Of a DNA stretch of 64,000 nucleotides, positions 10,701 through 27,800 are shown in pieces. The notes beneath the pieces are model-generated. The model searched no databases. It was not told the DNA's origin and saw only the letters and a list, made by a program, of their open reading frames with translations. The DNA comes from Norana najaformis. Taxonomy: Eukaryota; Annelida; Clitellata; Crassiclitellata; Hormogastridae. The stretch covers positions 36,611,063-36,675,062 of the forward strand of contig OZ029918.1 in the NCBI GenBank assembly GCA_964023275.1, given 5' to 3'. Within the stretch, counting starts at the first letter, position 1. Every line of letters begins with the position of its first letter. The position numbers and the translations under genes were made by a program.

Positions 10701-12977
10701 TGGGCCTATGTATTGTTGTTGCGCATTATGATAATTGCGCTATAGAAGTCATTAACTAAGCTTAGATTATACTTACCTACCTCCCTTCCTATCTACCTAC
10801 CTGTCTACCTAACTACCTATCTACAGTAACTAACTACTTACATATATACTTTCTTACTTACTTGCTTACTTTCTGACTTACTTACTTACTTACTTAACAC
10901 TAATCAACGATAAAACAAAAAGGTTTTCAAGCTCTTAATGAAAAGAGGTTAAGAAAAAGCAATAAGCTGGTGTCATAGGTTTGTAGGCAACCTTTTCCAG
11001 AAAGATGGAAGTATTCCTATTTGTGCCATTCGTGACATCCAATGTTATCGATTGTGCCTATTTTGTCCTGGTGCAGGGAAGCCTCTAAATCCTCCAAAGC
11101 CAGTGATGCGGAAAACAAGACGAGTGCCAGGTGCCTTCGAAGGAGTACCAACCTACAGAAGTAAGACATTCGAACACACACACACCTACACACAGACGCA
11201 CACACACACAATACACACATGGTTGCATTCGTTTATATTGCTAGATATTTATTATTTAGATATTTATTTATATAAATATCAGTATTTTACGTTACCATAT
11301 TTTGTTTTATTGCCATAGTTATTTTCTTATGTCTACATAATGCCGTAAACCTTAGTCGATGGCGTAAAACATCTACGTACAATCGAGTCGATGGCGTAAT
11401 TTAACATACCTACCTTACCAATCGATCCTTAAGTGCTCCTTTCCGTACCTTACCTTATCACATCTTACCTTCTTTCATTAAACTACGCTACATTACCTTA
11501 CCACAGCTTACGATACCTTACCATCAATGGCGGCTCCAGGATTGCGCCACTGCCTACCATACCTTACCTTGCCTTGCCTTGCCTTGCCTTGCCTTGCCTT
11601 GCCTTGCCTTGCCTTGCCTTGCCTTGCCTTGCCTTGCCTTGCCTTGCCTTACCTTACCTAATCTTATGTTCTACAGCGGACTTTAGAAAATGGCCGGTGA
11701 AGCCGCCGGAGCCGCACAAACCGGATGTCTACTGTCCCCCTGCGGATCCTTTTGACGGCAACAGCAGCTACCAGATGGCGTACGTGTTTCACAAGGAGCC
11801 CCCGAGGAAGAGCATGAAACCCCCGGACGCTGCGCTCCAGTCAGTCGACCCTCTCGACGAGAGAACGGATTACAGGGACAACTACATCAAGCACCAGATG
11901 CCGCCACGAGCCGTCAGAGAGGTCCAGGAGTGGCTGCCGAATCCGAATCCTCTTGATGACCTGTCCAACTATCGCAAGGACTTCACCCGCAAGGACCAGG
12001 GTAGATATGGTCACTCTGAAAAACCATGGTAGAGATAAATGTAAATGTACACGGTTTTCTATAGCGACCGTATGACCTCGACCCTGCTCATTTTTCACTG
12101 AATTAATCGGATGGGATCATTCATCACCGCTGCCGGTTTGAATGGGTGCCACGCCATTTAAGGTCTCCGTGTACGGATCGTACTAGCCCGAGATTCAAAT
12201 CTCTGAAAAAGCCACGATTGGGACACGAACCGGCATCCTCACGCTCAAAGGCGCCATGACGTACGCGTTAACCAACGTAACCAAAGCGTGTTAAGCTCTT
12301 GATTACGATTGAAGAGTGTGTAATGTTCACATACTTTACGTGTACTTTTAAATCTAGGAAAGCAGCCGAGCTGCAAGCCGGACACCCGTCCCTTCCAGTC
12401 CGCAGACCCTCTCTCGACGGACACCACCCAGAGGACGGACTACAAGAAGTGGCCGGATGTTCGGCCGCCTCCGCGCGACCCGGATCCCTACCGACCCCCA
12501 GAGGGCGTGATGGCCACGGACACGACCCACCGGACGGATTTCAACCTCAAGCCGCTGCAGAAGGTCCCGTCGTGTCGCCCGAAGGAACGCAAGAAGCTCC
12601 CGGGTCGTTTCGACGCCAACACGAGCTACCGCGAAGACTTCCGCGGCTGGCCAGCCGAGCGGGTACGGGCGACCATGAAGGACGTCTACGTACCCATCGA
12701 CGAGCCCTTCGAGGGTCTGGCCACGTACCGGAGAGACTACGTCGATCACCGCGTCCCGCCCCGGCCGAGCATGAAACCCCTGGAACGGGCGATGGTTAGC
12801 GAGGCGCCGCTGCAGGACGCGACGGAGTATCGCAACGAGTTCACCAAGAAGTACGTGGCTCCCTGCGCCGCGGGTGTGATCCAGGCCGGAGGTACGAGTA
12901 CCGGGTACGTCTTCAAGGAGCAGGATGCAGTCGGGCACAAATGGTACGAACCAACCGGGATGACGGCCGTGGGGTAG
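7467..12977 (+). CDS. SAXO: SAXO1/2-like stabilizer of axonemal microtubules
   Basis: SAXO (FAM154) proteins bind and stabilise microtubules of cilia, basal bodies and flagella through short Mn repeats. Six exons join in frame: 7467-7504, 8518-8697, 9195-9307, 11077-11160, 11677-12000 and 12358-12977 (stop TAG). The total is 1359 nt, 452 aa, close to human SAXO1 and SAXO2. Exon 1 codes only MTKLCICQICTCG and exon 2 opens with RHKCPH. Together these give the family's N-terminal Cys cluster CxCxxCxCGRHxCPH. Mn-type repeats follow: TTHRVDF, LTNYTKEYN, TYRTDFRKW, SSYQMAYV, RTDYRDNY, SNYRKDF, QRTDYKKW, TTHRTDF, TSYREDFRGW, ATYRRDY and TEYRNEF. The C-terminus GYVFKEQDAVGHKWYEP matches the conserved SAXO end. 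I cannot decide between SAXO1 and SAXO2. Introns 1-4 are loaded with microsatellites. Confidence 0.95.
7545..7700 (-). mobile_element. LINE-derived 3' end in SAXO intron 1
   Basis: Reverse copy of the GATTAC-tail module: GTAATCGTAATCG tail, ACAGCGCCCAACGAAA, CACAGGCGCTCAGTCAAAAC, CAGGTCAAGATCCAAG. A (GGCA)n array has expanded from it. Confidence 0.75.
7697..7796. repeat. (GGCA)n microsatellite
   Basis: GGCA tetramers with a few GGGA interruptions, grown from the GCAGGCAG part of the adjoining LINE tail. Same origin as the CCTG tract at 5398-5476. Confidence 0.9.
7830..8500. repeat. Imperfect (TATG)n array in SAXO intron 1
   Basis: About 650 bp of TATG tetramers broken by TGTG, CATG and AATG variants, ending 18 bp before SAXO exon 2. 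It supplies a purine-rich, poor polypyrimidine context for that acceptor (GGGTTTAG). Frames reading MYVC or HTYI in either direction are artefacts. Confidence 0.95.
8880..9080. repeat. (CCTTA)n degenerate pentamer array
   Basis: TACCT/TACCA/CCTTG pentamers in SAXO intron 2. Related CCTTG arrays occur in intron 4 at 11440-11665. Confidence 0.9.
9362..10125. repeat. Giant (TACA)n microsatellite in SAXO intron 3
   Basis: An uninterrupted CATA/TACA tetramer tract of about 635 bp (about 9369-10004), flanked by CATG-interrupted edges. All six reading frames lacking stops across it are artefacts. The matching donor of SAXO exon 3 lies only about 60 bp upstream. Confidence 0.98.
10245..10665 (+). 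mobile_element. LINE 3' fragment with RT-ORF C-terminal end
   Basis: The frame at about 10370-10603 reads VPRMRTATAQSRSF, then HNSWNRLSRDFR and QFRKRLKSVVF, which is the typical C-terminal end of a non-LTR reverse-transcriptase ORF (WN.L...FKxxLK pattern). A tail GGCGCTTTATAAATGTCAG with ATTACA repeats follows. A second, tail-only duplicate precedes it at 10245-10320 in reverse. It lies in SAXO intron 3. Confidence 0.75.
11440..11665. repeat. (CCTTG)n pentamer array in SAXO intron 4
   Basis: CCTTG repeated about 20 times without interruption at about 11563-11652, with degenerate CCTTA edges, directly before the acceptor of SAXO exon 5. Confidence 0.92.
12033..12297 (-). mobile_element. tRNA-SINE family A, near-full copy in SAXO intron 5
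   Basis: On the minus strand it starts with a tRNA-like promoter (TTGGTTAACGCGTACG, box B GGTTCGTGTCC), runs through GATTTGAATCTCGGGCTAGT, AATGAGCAGGGTCGAGG and ATAGAAAACCGTGTACATTT, and ends in an ACATTTAC tail at 12033. It fills most of the 357-bp intron between SAXO exons 5 and 6. Confidence 0.85.
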
Positions 12978-13064
12978 ATTGATTGGGTGGATTTGTGTGT
13001 GGCGCGTCAAGGTTTTTCTTAACTATCTCGAGGGGCTGTTTTTGATGCATCTGTTGTCACATGG

Positions 13065-13070
13065 AATAAA
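13065..13070 (+). terminator. SAXO polyadenylation signal
   Basis: AATAAA 88 bases after the SAXO stop codon, the first canonical signal after the gene. Confidence 0.7.
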
Positions 13071-13354
13071 AGTTATTCTGTTGATCAATGTTGGATTTCT
13101 GTCGATTGGTTGTCAGCATTATTCTGTGTGACTTGTGGGTGGCAGCAGAAGAAGGAACGCACGAGTAGGAAAGAGCTCGCGAAAATTGACAATGTATGGG
13201 GGCCCAGACAGCGGACACACATTGGGACATTATTGGACGTGATCCTAAATTGTCTGAACGTGTGTATGCTTGTTGGTAGATGGCCTTTGATCCAGCGGGG
13301 CTAAGATGCTCCTTTGCACAAGATTTATAACAAACTAGACATATGGCATACAAT

Positions 13355-13564
13355 GGCCCGGGAAGTGTTTGAAAGTTGTGTGAGCCAACCTCAATACAGA
13401 ACAGTACAAAGGTGGATGAAATTATGCATTATATCCGATATAATCTATAAGAATAGATAGATATCTCCGTTGGCCCAAAAAGTTGTGTGAGCATCCTGCC
13501 TCGGCGTCACAGAGCCAAAACTTGTGTGAGCGTTGGCGCCTCTGGCGCCATGGTTCCCGGGTCC
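13355..13564 (+). mobile_element. CCCGGGAA foldback (MITE-like) element, copy 1
   Basis: About 210 bp bounded by GGCCCGGGAA and TTCCCGGGTCC inverted ends. Inside are two AAGTTGTGTGAGC-like boxes and CGTCACAGAGCCAAAACTTG. A reverse copy lies at 58447-58686. The flank from 13565 to 14546 holds no recognisable exon or repeat before SMAP. Confidence 0.65.
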
Positions 13565-14546
13565 CTGATGGCATATGTTTATCCCGGATGTGATTTGCAG
13601 TTGGCAGAGATGGGGAAAGACCTCTAGGCAGATGCGAAGTCTCTGGGTATAGCCTAGGCATCTTCAGTTGAAGATATACTGTCTGAACCTGAACCAACGA
13701 GGGAATTTTCCGGGGTAAGACCTATTGGCAGGAGCGGTTTATGGCGTGGGTGGGGGAAATGTATATTCAGTGAGGGAAAGCCTGAAGCAGTAAGGAAACT
13801 TACTGGCTGAAGCGAAGTTTATAGGGTAACCTTAAATGATATAGTGATACCGGCCTATAGTCTGAATCATTAGGTGTTCCCTAGGCCTCCAGTATATTAC
13901 CCTACTGTCTACATATAGTAGTACTGTGAGCGTACTTTCATTAATGCAAACAGGACCTTTGGCATGTGGTCTGCGCGCAAATAGGCCTGCAGTCTTGGAT
14001 AGCCTTCCTAAGGATCCCTAGCAGATACAAGAGTGTGCTCCTGCCATACCTTCCCTTATCAATGTCCTCTCCCACTTTTTAAAAGCTGCTGAGCCAATTC
14101 CCCGCTTGTGGTGTATTGTTATTGACCTAAGAAAGAAAACAATATCTATAATCTTCACCTTAACAACTTTTCCTGAAATCAGCGCCTCCGCAAACGATTT
14201 TCATGATTTAGCTTTTGGGCGCAGAAGAAATTCATAGTTTACAAATATGATTACAACACTTTATGCGGTTGTAAGTTGTATATATAAATATTTTATTTCA
14301 CAAAACAATGGATTAAGACTGTTGACTATGGTTTTCCTTGAAAGGACCATCGATTGATGTGCATTATGATAACGTAGTTAGAGAAATCATAACAAATTTC
14401 TACAGATTTGCGTTGATGACGATGACGACAACGATGATGTGTGCAGAGAACCAGCGTCTCAAACAGCCATTTTGTGTCTGTTATATCAACATGCTGATAA
14501 CGAATGGTGGGCGATCAACATATAATTATATTTAACTTGAGGAAAA

Positions 14547-19717
<5,171 letters not shown>

Positions 19718-20344
19718 TCCCAGCATCCCGCAGCTGGCCAGAACCTTGACTTTCGTTCTTTGAGAACTATGGACGCTCACAGAACTTGGGGCATGGACTC
19801 CTTAAGCGGTCACTGTTCCTTGTTTGTGTGTTCACAGGCTCCGTAGCACATCGTATTATGTTCTTTAATTAGCACGTCCGCCCTTCCCCTGTTTTGTTGT
19901 TTCTCGTTAGAAAATGTCAGCCAGGTCTCGACGAAAGGTCGGCTGCAGTCGTCATTTGACTTTTCTAGTAGGCAATTATTGTTGAACAAAAGCCGCAACT
20001 GGTCTGCGGATTCAGTTTTTTCTGTGTGGAAACCGTGTCATCGTTTTTTGGGTAATGAATGAGGACTAATTCTGTCTTTGATCGTGACTATTCTAGTGTT
20101 GAAGTTAGGACGTCATGTATTGTTGAGTGTAATGACTTCTGCCAAGTTTCTTCAGGTTTTAATCTTTGTAAGCTAAACGAAATTTGTCAGATGAATTATA
20201 ATATATGTGGAGTGAATTAGATTTGTGGTGACCTGTTTAGACAAGTACTTATTTGCTTGTTACTGTATTAAAATTGTAAAATATTTTACTTTTAATATAT
20301 TGTCAACTGTTACGGAATTTCTTAGCACTAGCTGGTTAAGGGAA

Positions 20345-20735
20345 TTTCTGTTGTAATCATAATCATAATTGTAATCTCGAGATTTCTACAGCGCCCAATG
20401 AAAGCTAAGTCACGGGAACCAGCTTCTTCACAGGCGCTCAGTCAAAACAAACTCGGTAGCCAGGGTGAGTTCAGTTCTAGGTCAAGATCCAAGAGTCAGG
20501 CAGGTAGGCAGTCACACGGCTAAGGTGGGTGGTGTTTGGAATTGGATCTGAAAGATAGATAAGGGGAAGAAGAGGAATCAGAGTACCGGTAGATTTGTGA
20601 AACATGAGTGTTCTCAATTTTGAGTGGAAGACCTGTGGAGAGATTGCAAGGGGTGAAGTGACGGTGAGTTCGTAAGATGGATCAGATAATTGTCGTAATT
20701 CTGGCGTTCTTGTTGACTGAAAACACAAAATGGCC
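20345..20735 (-). mobile_element. LINE-derived 3' end with RT-ORF remnant
   Basis: Minus strand: [16 protein letters not shown], then FHSKLRTLMFHK as in the copy at 2690, followed by the GGTCAAGATCCAAGAG module and a GATTACAATTATGATTATG tail. It lies between SMAP and UBE3C. Sequence 19718-20345 is SMAP 3' flank with nothing else recognised. Confidence 0.8.
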
Positions 20736-22290
20736 ACTCAAGTAAACAGTTTACGGTTTCTCCTGATGGAACGTGGGAAGTTGCAAATTATAATTATCAG
20801 TGCCTTTAAGAGGTACCTCAAATGCGCTGTATAAACTTCCTGATGCGTGCTTACGTCTGTGATTTTAGTAGATCGTTAGTAGATTGTTAACGTGGGCTCT
20901 TGACATCTTAGACCATGACATGCCAATTTTTAAATTTAGAAATTAGTGCATTATAAATATCTGATTAATAATAATAACAATATCAAAATAATAACAACAA
21001 CAAAACTTAATAATAATATACCAGAGCCATTTTTATGACATTTATTTTCATGCTTCATTATAAAACGAATTTTGATCTGACGTGGTTGAAGCATGTATCG
21101 TAAATTTCATTTCCTGTATATTGGCCGATATATGTGGCTTCTATATTCTTACCTTGTTATTCAATTACCTTGTTGCAACATGGCCTGCAAAGACAACATT
21201 ATCAGAGTTCCACTGTGTCATTATGCAAGTCAAGTGTTACCATGTTAGATGAGTTTTAAATGTGTCTAGATCAAAAGGTTGTGTTTGCCAATACTGTTGC
21301 CATTAGTTTTTTAATCGAAGAGAAAATCAACGCTTGAAAAAGCTTGAAACAAGACGTGATGAAAGATATCTGACAGCTCAGACCTTTGTTACTTTGGAAA
21401 ATATCTTCTAACGTTGTGGGCAGTGGAGTAAAATATCTTCCAACGGTGTGGGCAGTGGAGTTACAACGGAATTTTGATGACAAGTACAAAAGGTTTTTTC
21501 GGGTAAAACCATTGGGTTCAGATTTTGAAGATTTGCCACTTGGGACAAAACTGTAGTTCTTGATCATTTCTTAGGTTTACCAGTTTTAGTGACATTTTTA
21601 GTTTTCCAGTTGTTTTACTTCCCGTGTTTAGCAGGCAACCCTCACCTTAACACCCTTAGTTAAAGTTAGTTCCTGTTCCCGGTATATTAACATAGGGTTA
21701 CTGTAAGTTTTGTTCCTGCTTTACTTTCACTTGGTATTTTCATTGCTGTTGAATTAGTAGGCAAATTTATTAGGTGTGAAATTTTTCACGTGACACTGAC
21801 ATAAAAAATCAACTGTTGCCAGGTTTGAAACGAACTATGATGGTTTTTGTGTCCGCTATGAACTCGTTTGCTTGGAATATGGTATGGGCTTGACACAAAT
21901 ATATTCCATATCAACATGAAACAAGAGCAAGCTGAGTGAGCAGATTGTGCTTGAAGTGGTGACTCTGTTTACGTTGGGGCAGGTCATCTATGTGAACTTT
22001 GCCTCAGAAGTTCCAATTTACTATCGATGTTCAATTAACGTTGTTTTTTTTTTGTTGGCAAATACGATATATTTGTGTTTGCTATTCTTGTTTATGTTGG
22101 CATAATGGTCAAATTGTATGCCTTGTGCTTTCATGTAAAATAGTACTTTGTGTTACCTAGAACCGCGTTTACTGTGCATTCCATGACATCCCACGCTCTG
22201 CTCACGAAGTGTGCAGCGACCAAGATGGCCGTTGTTTGTGCCTCGTGCTCATTTTGATAGATTAGTTCATCATCAGCCCAATTTGCTCAA
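20736..22290. other. Intergenic sequence between SMAP and UBE3C
   Basis: AT-rich, without a supportable exon. At 21405-21470 there is a short tandem duplication of AAAATATCTTC(T/C)AACG(T/G)TGTGGGCAGTGGAGT (two copies about 40 bp apart). Nothing else is recognisable. Confidence 0.5.
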
Positions 22291-22299
22291 TAATTCTTG

Positions 22300-22490
22300 T
22301 ATTTTCGGGACATAACGATGTCCGAATCGGTGTCCGTTTGAATGGGCGCAACTCCATTTAAGGTTCCCGTGCATATGCTGTAGTAGCCCGAGATTCAAGT
22401 CTCTGCAATAATAAGCCAAGACTGGGACAAACCGAAAACCTCACGCTCAGAGGCGCCTTGACGTACGCGTTAACCAATGTAGCTATCCAG
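22300..22490 (-). mobile_element. tRNA-SINE family A, 3'-truncated
   Basis: Reverse copy with CCGTTTGAATGGGCGCAACT, TAGTAGCCCGAGATTCAAGT and a tRNA-like end CGCGTTAACCAATGTAGCTA. The ACATTTAC end is missing. An unassigned moderately GC-rich stretch follows (22700-23060), also without exons. Confidence 0.75.
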
Positions 22491-23084
22491 GCCAGTGTTA
22501 TTTCTAGGCCTACTACTAGTAGTAATGACAGTAGACCTATTAATAATATCATTTGTTTCTCAGGGGGAAATTAATATTGATTATAATAATGATGGCGATG
22601 TTATGACGGTGTCGAGTACTGTATGTCTGTGTAAAATCGACGAAGGTAAGTATTGCTTGAGCTAAGGCCAGTACCTGTGGAATGATACACCGGAAGTGGT
22701 AATGGTGACGACGATCCAGATAGCCACTTCCGCCTGGGCCAACAGCTGGACATAAGTTGCCGTCAATGGCATCTATAGAGCCGGAAAGCCATGGGACTGA
22801 GTATGCGACTGTCGGGAACGATTATATACATTTACATTAGGACAAGAGAGGCATCGTGGAGTGAAAAACTCCAGGAGAGAGAACAAATAGGGAAAGGGAG
22901 AATTCCGAGAATGCGTAGTGGTGGGGCTGCCAAACTTCCCGGATTCGCCTGGACAGACCCGGAATCGGCCTTGTGTGTCCCGTATCCCGGATTGATCCCA
23001 AATTGTCCCGGAACTTGGCGTAAATATCCACTTCACCAAATGTTCTTTGCGAACCCTTAACTCGAACATCCGGCCGTAAATAAG

Positions 23085-23352
23085 TGTTACAGAGTGACCA
23101 AAGAATAGAGAGTAGTTAGGTTAGTAGACCCAATAAATGACATCTGCAAATTGCATGCATCATGAATGTATATAAGAACTTCGCTCGTGCCTAGTACGTT
23201 ACTGGAATTTAATAAACGTTTTGCTCGAAGTTGATTCAAATTTAATATATAGGACACGTGTCGCTTGATGATTTGAGTCTCACAATTTCACTGTTATTTT
23301 TAACGGCTATTTGCAGTAGATCCTACGTTAGGCTGACGCAACATTCGTTACA
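23085..23352 (+). mobile_element. Possible solo LTR
   Basis: A 268-bp segment starts TGTTAC and ends GTTACA. TATATAA (23169) and AATAAA (23211) lie about 42 bp apart, the compact promoter/poly(A) layout of short LTRs. No target-site duplication is visible and no second copy lies in the window, so the boundaries are tentative. Confidence 0.3.
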
Positions 23353-24049
23353 CAGTGATGTGGACAGGGTTAGGACTAATTGGTACTGGCATATCGAGTG
23401 ACTATGCGCACGGCCATCTAAATATCCTATTTAGAAGGCCGTGCTATGCGAGCGGCATTTTCGCCGAATATGTTCAAATTTTGAAGAAAAATATTTTAAA
23501 AATTAATGAAAAAAGATTACTTTCCATATTTATGATCGTTGAATGTTTTGTTATATGATTGTCACATAAGCAAACAAGTGAGGAAACAACTGACAAATAG
23601 TTGCAGGAAATTGTAAAAGTATTTTTATATAAATAATGAAAATGATGAATTTCTACAATGTTAAATGCATAATAGATGACAATAACTTAGTAATAAAAAT
23701 GATATTTAAACTTTTTTCTATTTTTCTAGCAAATACAAATATTCATTAACAGCTTGCGTCACTGCGTCATGAATATTCATATTTGCTGAACGTAAGTGGG
23801 ATCGGCGAAAATGCATGCGGGCGTCCAGGAAGGGCAAAATCAAAAGTTGCCAGCCCTACGTACATGACATACTGTCGATGACTGACGTGACTGAGTAGGC
23901 CTATGCCGTAATAATACCAAAGAGGTTAGAGTACGATACGTCATTGGCTTTTGGCAGTTCCTTTCGAAGTTTTGATGCGTCATAGATTTAAGAGTGGTTG
24001 CAATTATGTGACTGCATGGAAGCCGAAATGGAGAAAAATACAAATCACA

Positions 24050-24485
24050 ATGATTGTAGTAATCGTAATCCCGAAATTTCTACAGCGCCCGAAGAAAAGC
24101 CGCGTCACGGGGACAAGCTTATTCACAGGCGCTCAGTCAAAACAAAATCGATACGCAAAAAGGGTTCGGCTCCAGGTCAAGATTCAAACGTCAGGGAGAG
24201 AGAGCGTGGATGCTAAGGCAGGTGATATTTGGGATTTGAGCGGAAAGAGAGATAAGAGGAAGAAGGGGATAAAATTGTAGAAATTGTACACGTTTTTCTA
24301 CTCTCGCCCCTATCGGGTGAGATCCTTCACCACCGTTACACGCATTTAAAGTCCCCGTGCACAAACCGTGCTAGCCCGAGATTCAAATTTCTGAAATACA
24401 GTAAGCCACGACTGGGACGCGAACCGGGGATCTTCACGCACAAAGGCTTCCTTAGCGTACGCACTTACCGATGTAGCTATAGCGA
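24050..24485 (-). mobile_element. LINE-derived 3' end plus family A SINE
   Basis: 24055-24280 is a reverse GATTAC-tail module (CAGCGCCCGAAGAAAAGC, CACAGGCGCTCAGTCAAAAC). 24283-24482 is a family A SINE, also reverse, with its tRNA-like head (box B GGTTCGCGTCC, seen reversed) near 24420. Confidence 0.8.
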
Positions 24486-24825
24486 TGGCGTTGATGGTCT
24501 AAGAAATTAACACTGACAGAAGAGAACGTCATCCTACACAGGAAGAAGTATGCGGGTACGATAGACTGCGAGGGTTTTTATTATGACGCTATATAAATTC
24601 CAACAATTCGTTTATGTATTAACTATTGGCTCTGAACTAATGTTTGCAACCCAGATGTAAAAAGAGATTCTATTGGCTAACCTTCACAGATTGGCCAATC
24701 AAAACGAGTATTACAAAATGTGCCGACAAGCAGAGAGACTTGTAAACAAGAAATTTTCTAGAATCGAGTTTTGTTTGTGGTGAAATTTTGTTTTTCTTTA
24801 GTGTTGGCTTGCGGTCGACCGAAAA

Positions 24826-27800
24826 ATGTTTAGTTTTGAGGGCGATTACAAGCGAAAGCCAGTCCAAGCACTTGGTGGTTCCAGTCGAAATGTAAACAAG
24901 AAATTTAACCATTCTTTCAGACTTCTTCAGCAACAATAAGTTCATGCGCATGACTCTACAATTTTAATGATCGACCATAGATTTTCTAATACTTTCATAT
25001 TTAATGAGTGCAAGGGGATTAATGCATTCTTTTTTTTATAAAGGTGGCAAGTTATTGTTTCAGCGCCCCAAATTATTTAACCGATAATCGCGTGCGCCGC
25101 CAATTCGTTAGAAATCGTACATGTTCCCGGCATGATCGTAATCGTAATCTCGAAAATTTCGAAAGCGATTCCCAAAATAACGGCAAGAAATCGTGAACAA
25201 AGGTTAGATATTCAGCACTTCGTTGTATGGGAAATACAAGGAAATCAGTTCCTACAGATTCTTTAAATAGACCTAAGAGCGCCTTCAGTTTCAAGCTTTT
25301 ATTGTTACCTATAACTTTCAGCAGTAATGGCAACTCGCTCTTCACCATCCAACGAATACTTTCAACGTGATCATTCTTTTACCTCATTCTTGCCCGTCCC
25401 CTGTTATTACTCATCTTAAGTTGTGTAACCGATCTGTGTCCCACATTGTAGCTCACCTCTGAAATGATCCCCCTCGTGACTTTTTCAAATTCTCCATTCT
25501 GCCACCTTTTCTGATGTTCACCCAGCGTTATTTGGGTAAAGCCTACCTGTTTCTACATATAGTCTGTCGATCACTCCTCAGGCCCCCCCCCCCAAATATA
25601 CTCAGGGTGCATGTTCATTCGGCTTTTGAAACCTGTCTTTTTATCTGCTGCAGGAATCAAGAGAAATATTGTTACAACGCACACAAGAAGAGAGACGAAA
25701 AAGAGAGGTTGGTCTGATTTAAAGCAAATGTTGTTCTAATATATGAACTGTATGAATCTAATTTCTAACGATTTCTATAGTGCCGTTATCATAACGCACA
25801 GTCAGCTATTGCTGCAGGTGAAATCGTAATAAAAAGTCATAAAAGGAAAACATGATTTATTGAACAGATATGTGACCGTGCCTGAGGAAATACTCGCAAA
25901 GTTGGAAAAGGTAATTTGCGAAAGTCCTTCGCTGTTTAAGTGTTTTTATTTGAGATTTCATTAAGATATCCTGCAATAAAAAACTTAACGTGTTCCTTTG
26001 GAGTCCTAATTTGGAGTCATGTTCATTAATTATTATTCAAATGACCTAGTCATATGTGTGTGTGTGCATGTGTGCGTGCACGTGTTGTGCATGCGTGCGT
26101 CTGTGTATGTGTGCGTGTTTGTGCGTGTGTGTATGTGTGTGTGAGTGTGTGTGAGTGTGTAACTTTTATGTAACTCTTAGCACCTGTGCCGACAATTGAT
26201 ATCGTAAAGCACTTTACAAACAATTACATTACCTTTTACGTTATTTCTGCTTTGTAGCTACTGAAGAAACAGCAAAACAGCAGCGTAAAAATCCAGTCGT
26301 GTTTTAGGTCGGCACGAATTCGACATGCAGTTGTGAGTTTTTCAGCTTCATTTGTGCTTACTGCTTAGAAAGGTTATGTTAGTCAAGGTCAAGACTAAGA
26401 ATAAGGTCAGGTCAGACAGCTTTTTGTGAGGTACTTATATGATCTTATATTAAGTGTATATATACATACATACATTCATACATACATATATACTAGGGCT
26501 GTACCGAATAGGTGATTATCACTATTCGGCCGAATACGAATAATTGGACCAACTATTCTGCCGAATACGAATAGTAACAATTGACCTGCTCAAGCCTCAA
26601 AGGCTGAACATTAACGTTTAGTCACTGTACACAAAGACTGAGATACTGACTGCGATACCGCAGTCCAGGCAGTAGGCAACGCCTGGCAGCAACCACAGCA
26701 TATATTATGTTAATGAGAGAGTCAGTTCAGTCCACTCGCTATGGCACCCGCACATGCAGAAACGGATGTCATGCGACCACTATTCGTATTCGGTCCGACC
26801 GCTACTATTTGACCGAATATGGAATAGCTTTTTGGCCCACTATTCGGCCCAAAGCGAATACAAAGCGAATGTTTGGTACAGCCCTAATACATACATACAT
26901 ACATACATCATACATACATACATACATACATTACATACATATAAAGTATTACATACACGTACATACAGAAAGTAAGTAAAAGTGAAGTATCACGTATCCC
27001 ACAAGTGAGACATTGTGGAGGCACCCATCTCCTTTTGCTTGACCCTTGAGCCAGCAATGGACGAATCCCAAGGCCTGAACACGGTGCCATTGCATTGCAT
27101 TGCAGGACTTGCCATCTACTTCCCAACTTACGCTGGTACCAAATTCTACTGCTTGGTAACAGAGGCATGTTGTGCACAAACAACTTACCCAGGGTCGTTA
27201 CACAGAGTTGAACCCGCAACCGCATGACATTGATCAAACTCATTACTGATAGACCATACATGCCTAAGTCTTACATATACACATACATATTATGCAATGT
27301 TGTGCTGGTTGAATATGTGTAGAATTTGATCGAAATCTGTTTAATTTGTGTTGTCTTTAAGAAACAACATGAGAGGGAACGGTTTGACATTGCCTACCAG
27401 CAGTTCCAGAAGGCTACAAAAGGTGGCGCCAGCGGTCCGCAGGTCTCGGACATGGCCAGTTTGGCCATTCTGACGCGACAGTTCCTGTTCTTCTATAATC
27501 CAAAAGAGGATGATGGGCGATTGGTGGGTACCAAATTCGAAAAAGTAAAAGTCTACAGAGGCCAGTGTTGCACGGTTTTCTGTCGGTAACACATTCGGTC
27601 AATGATCGTGCGGTTGTGGGTTCATTTACAGTGTTTACTTATTGACACGGTTTACATATTGACATTCGTTACATTGACTGATTATCTGGTACATTGACAG
27701 TAGTTACATTAACAGTGTTTACTTATTGACAATGTTTATGTGTTGACAGTAGTTACATTGACAGTAGTTACACACAGTGTTTACATATTGGCAGTGCTTA

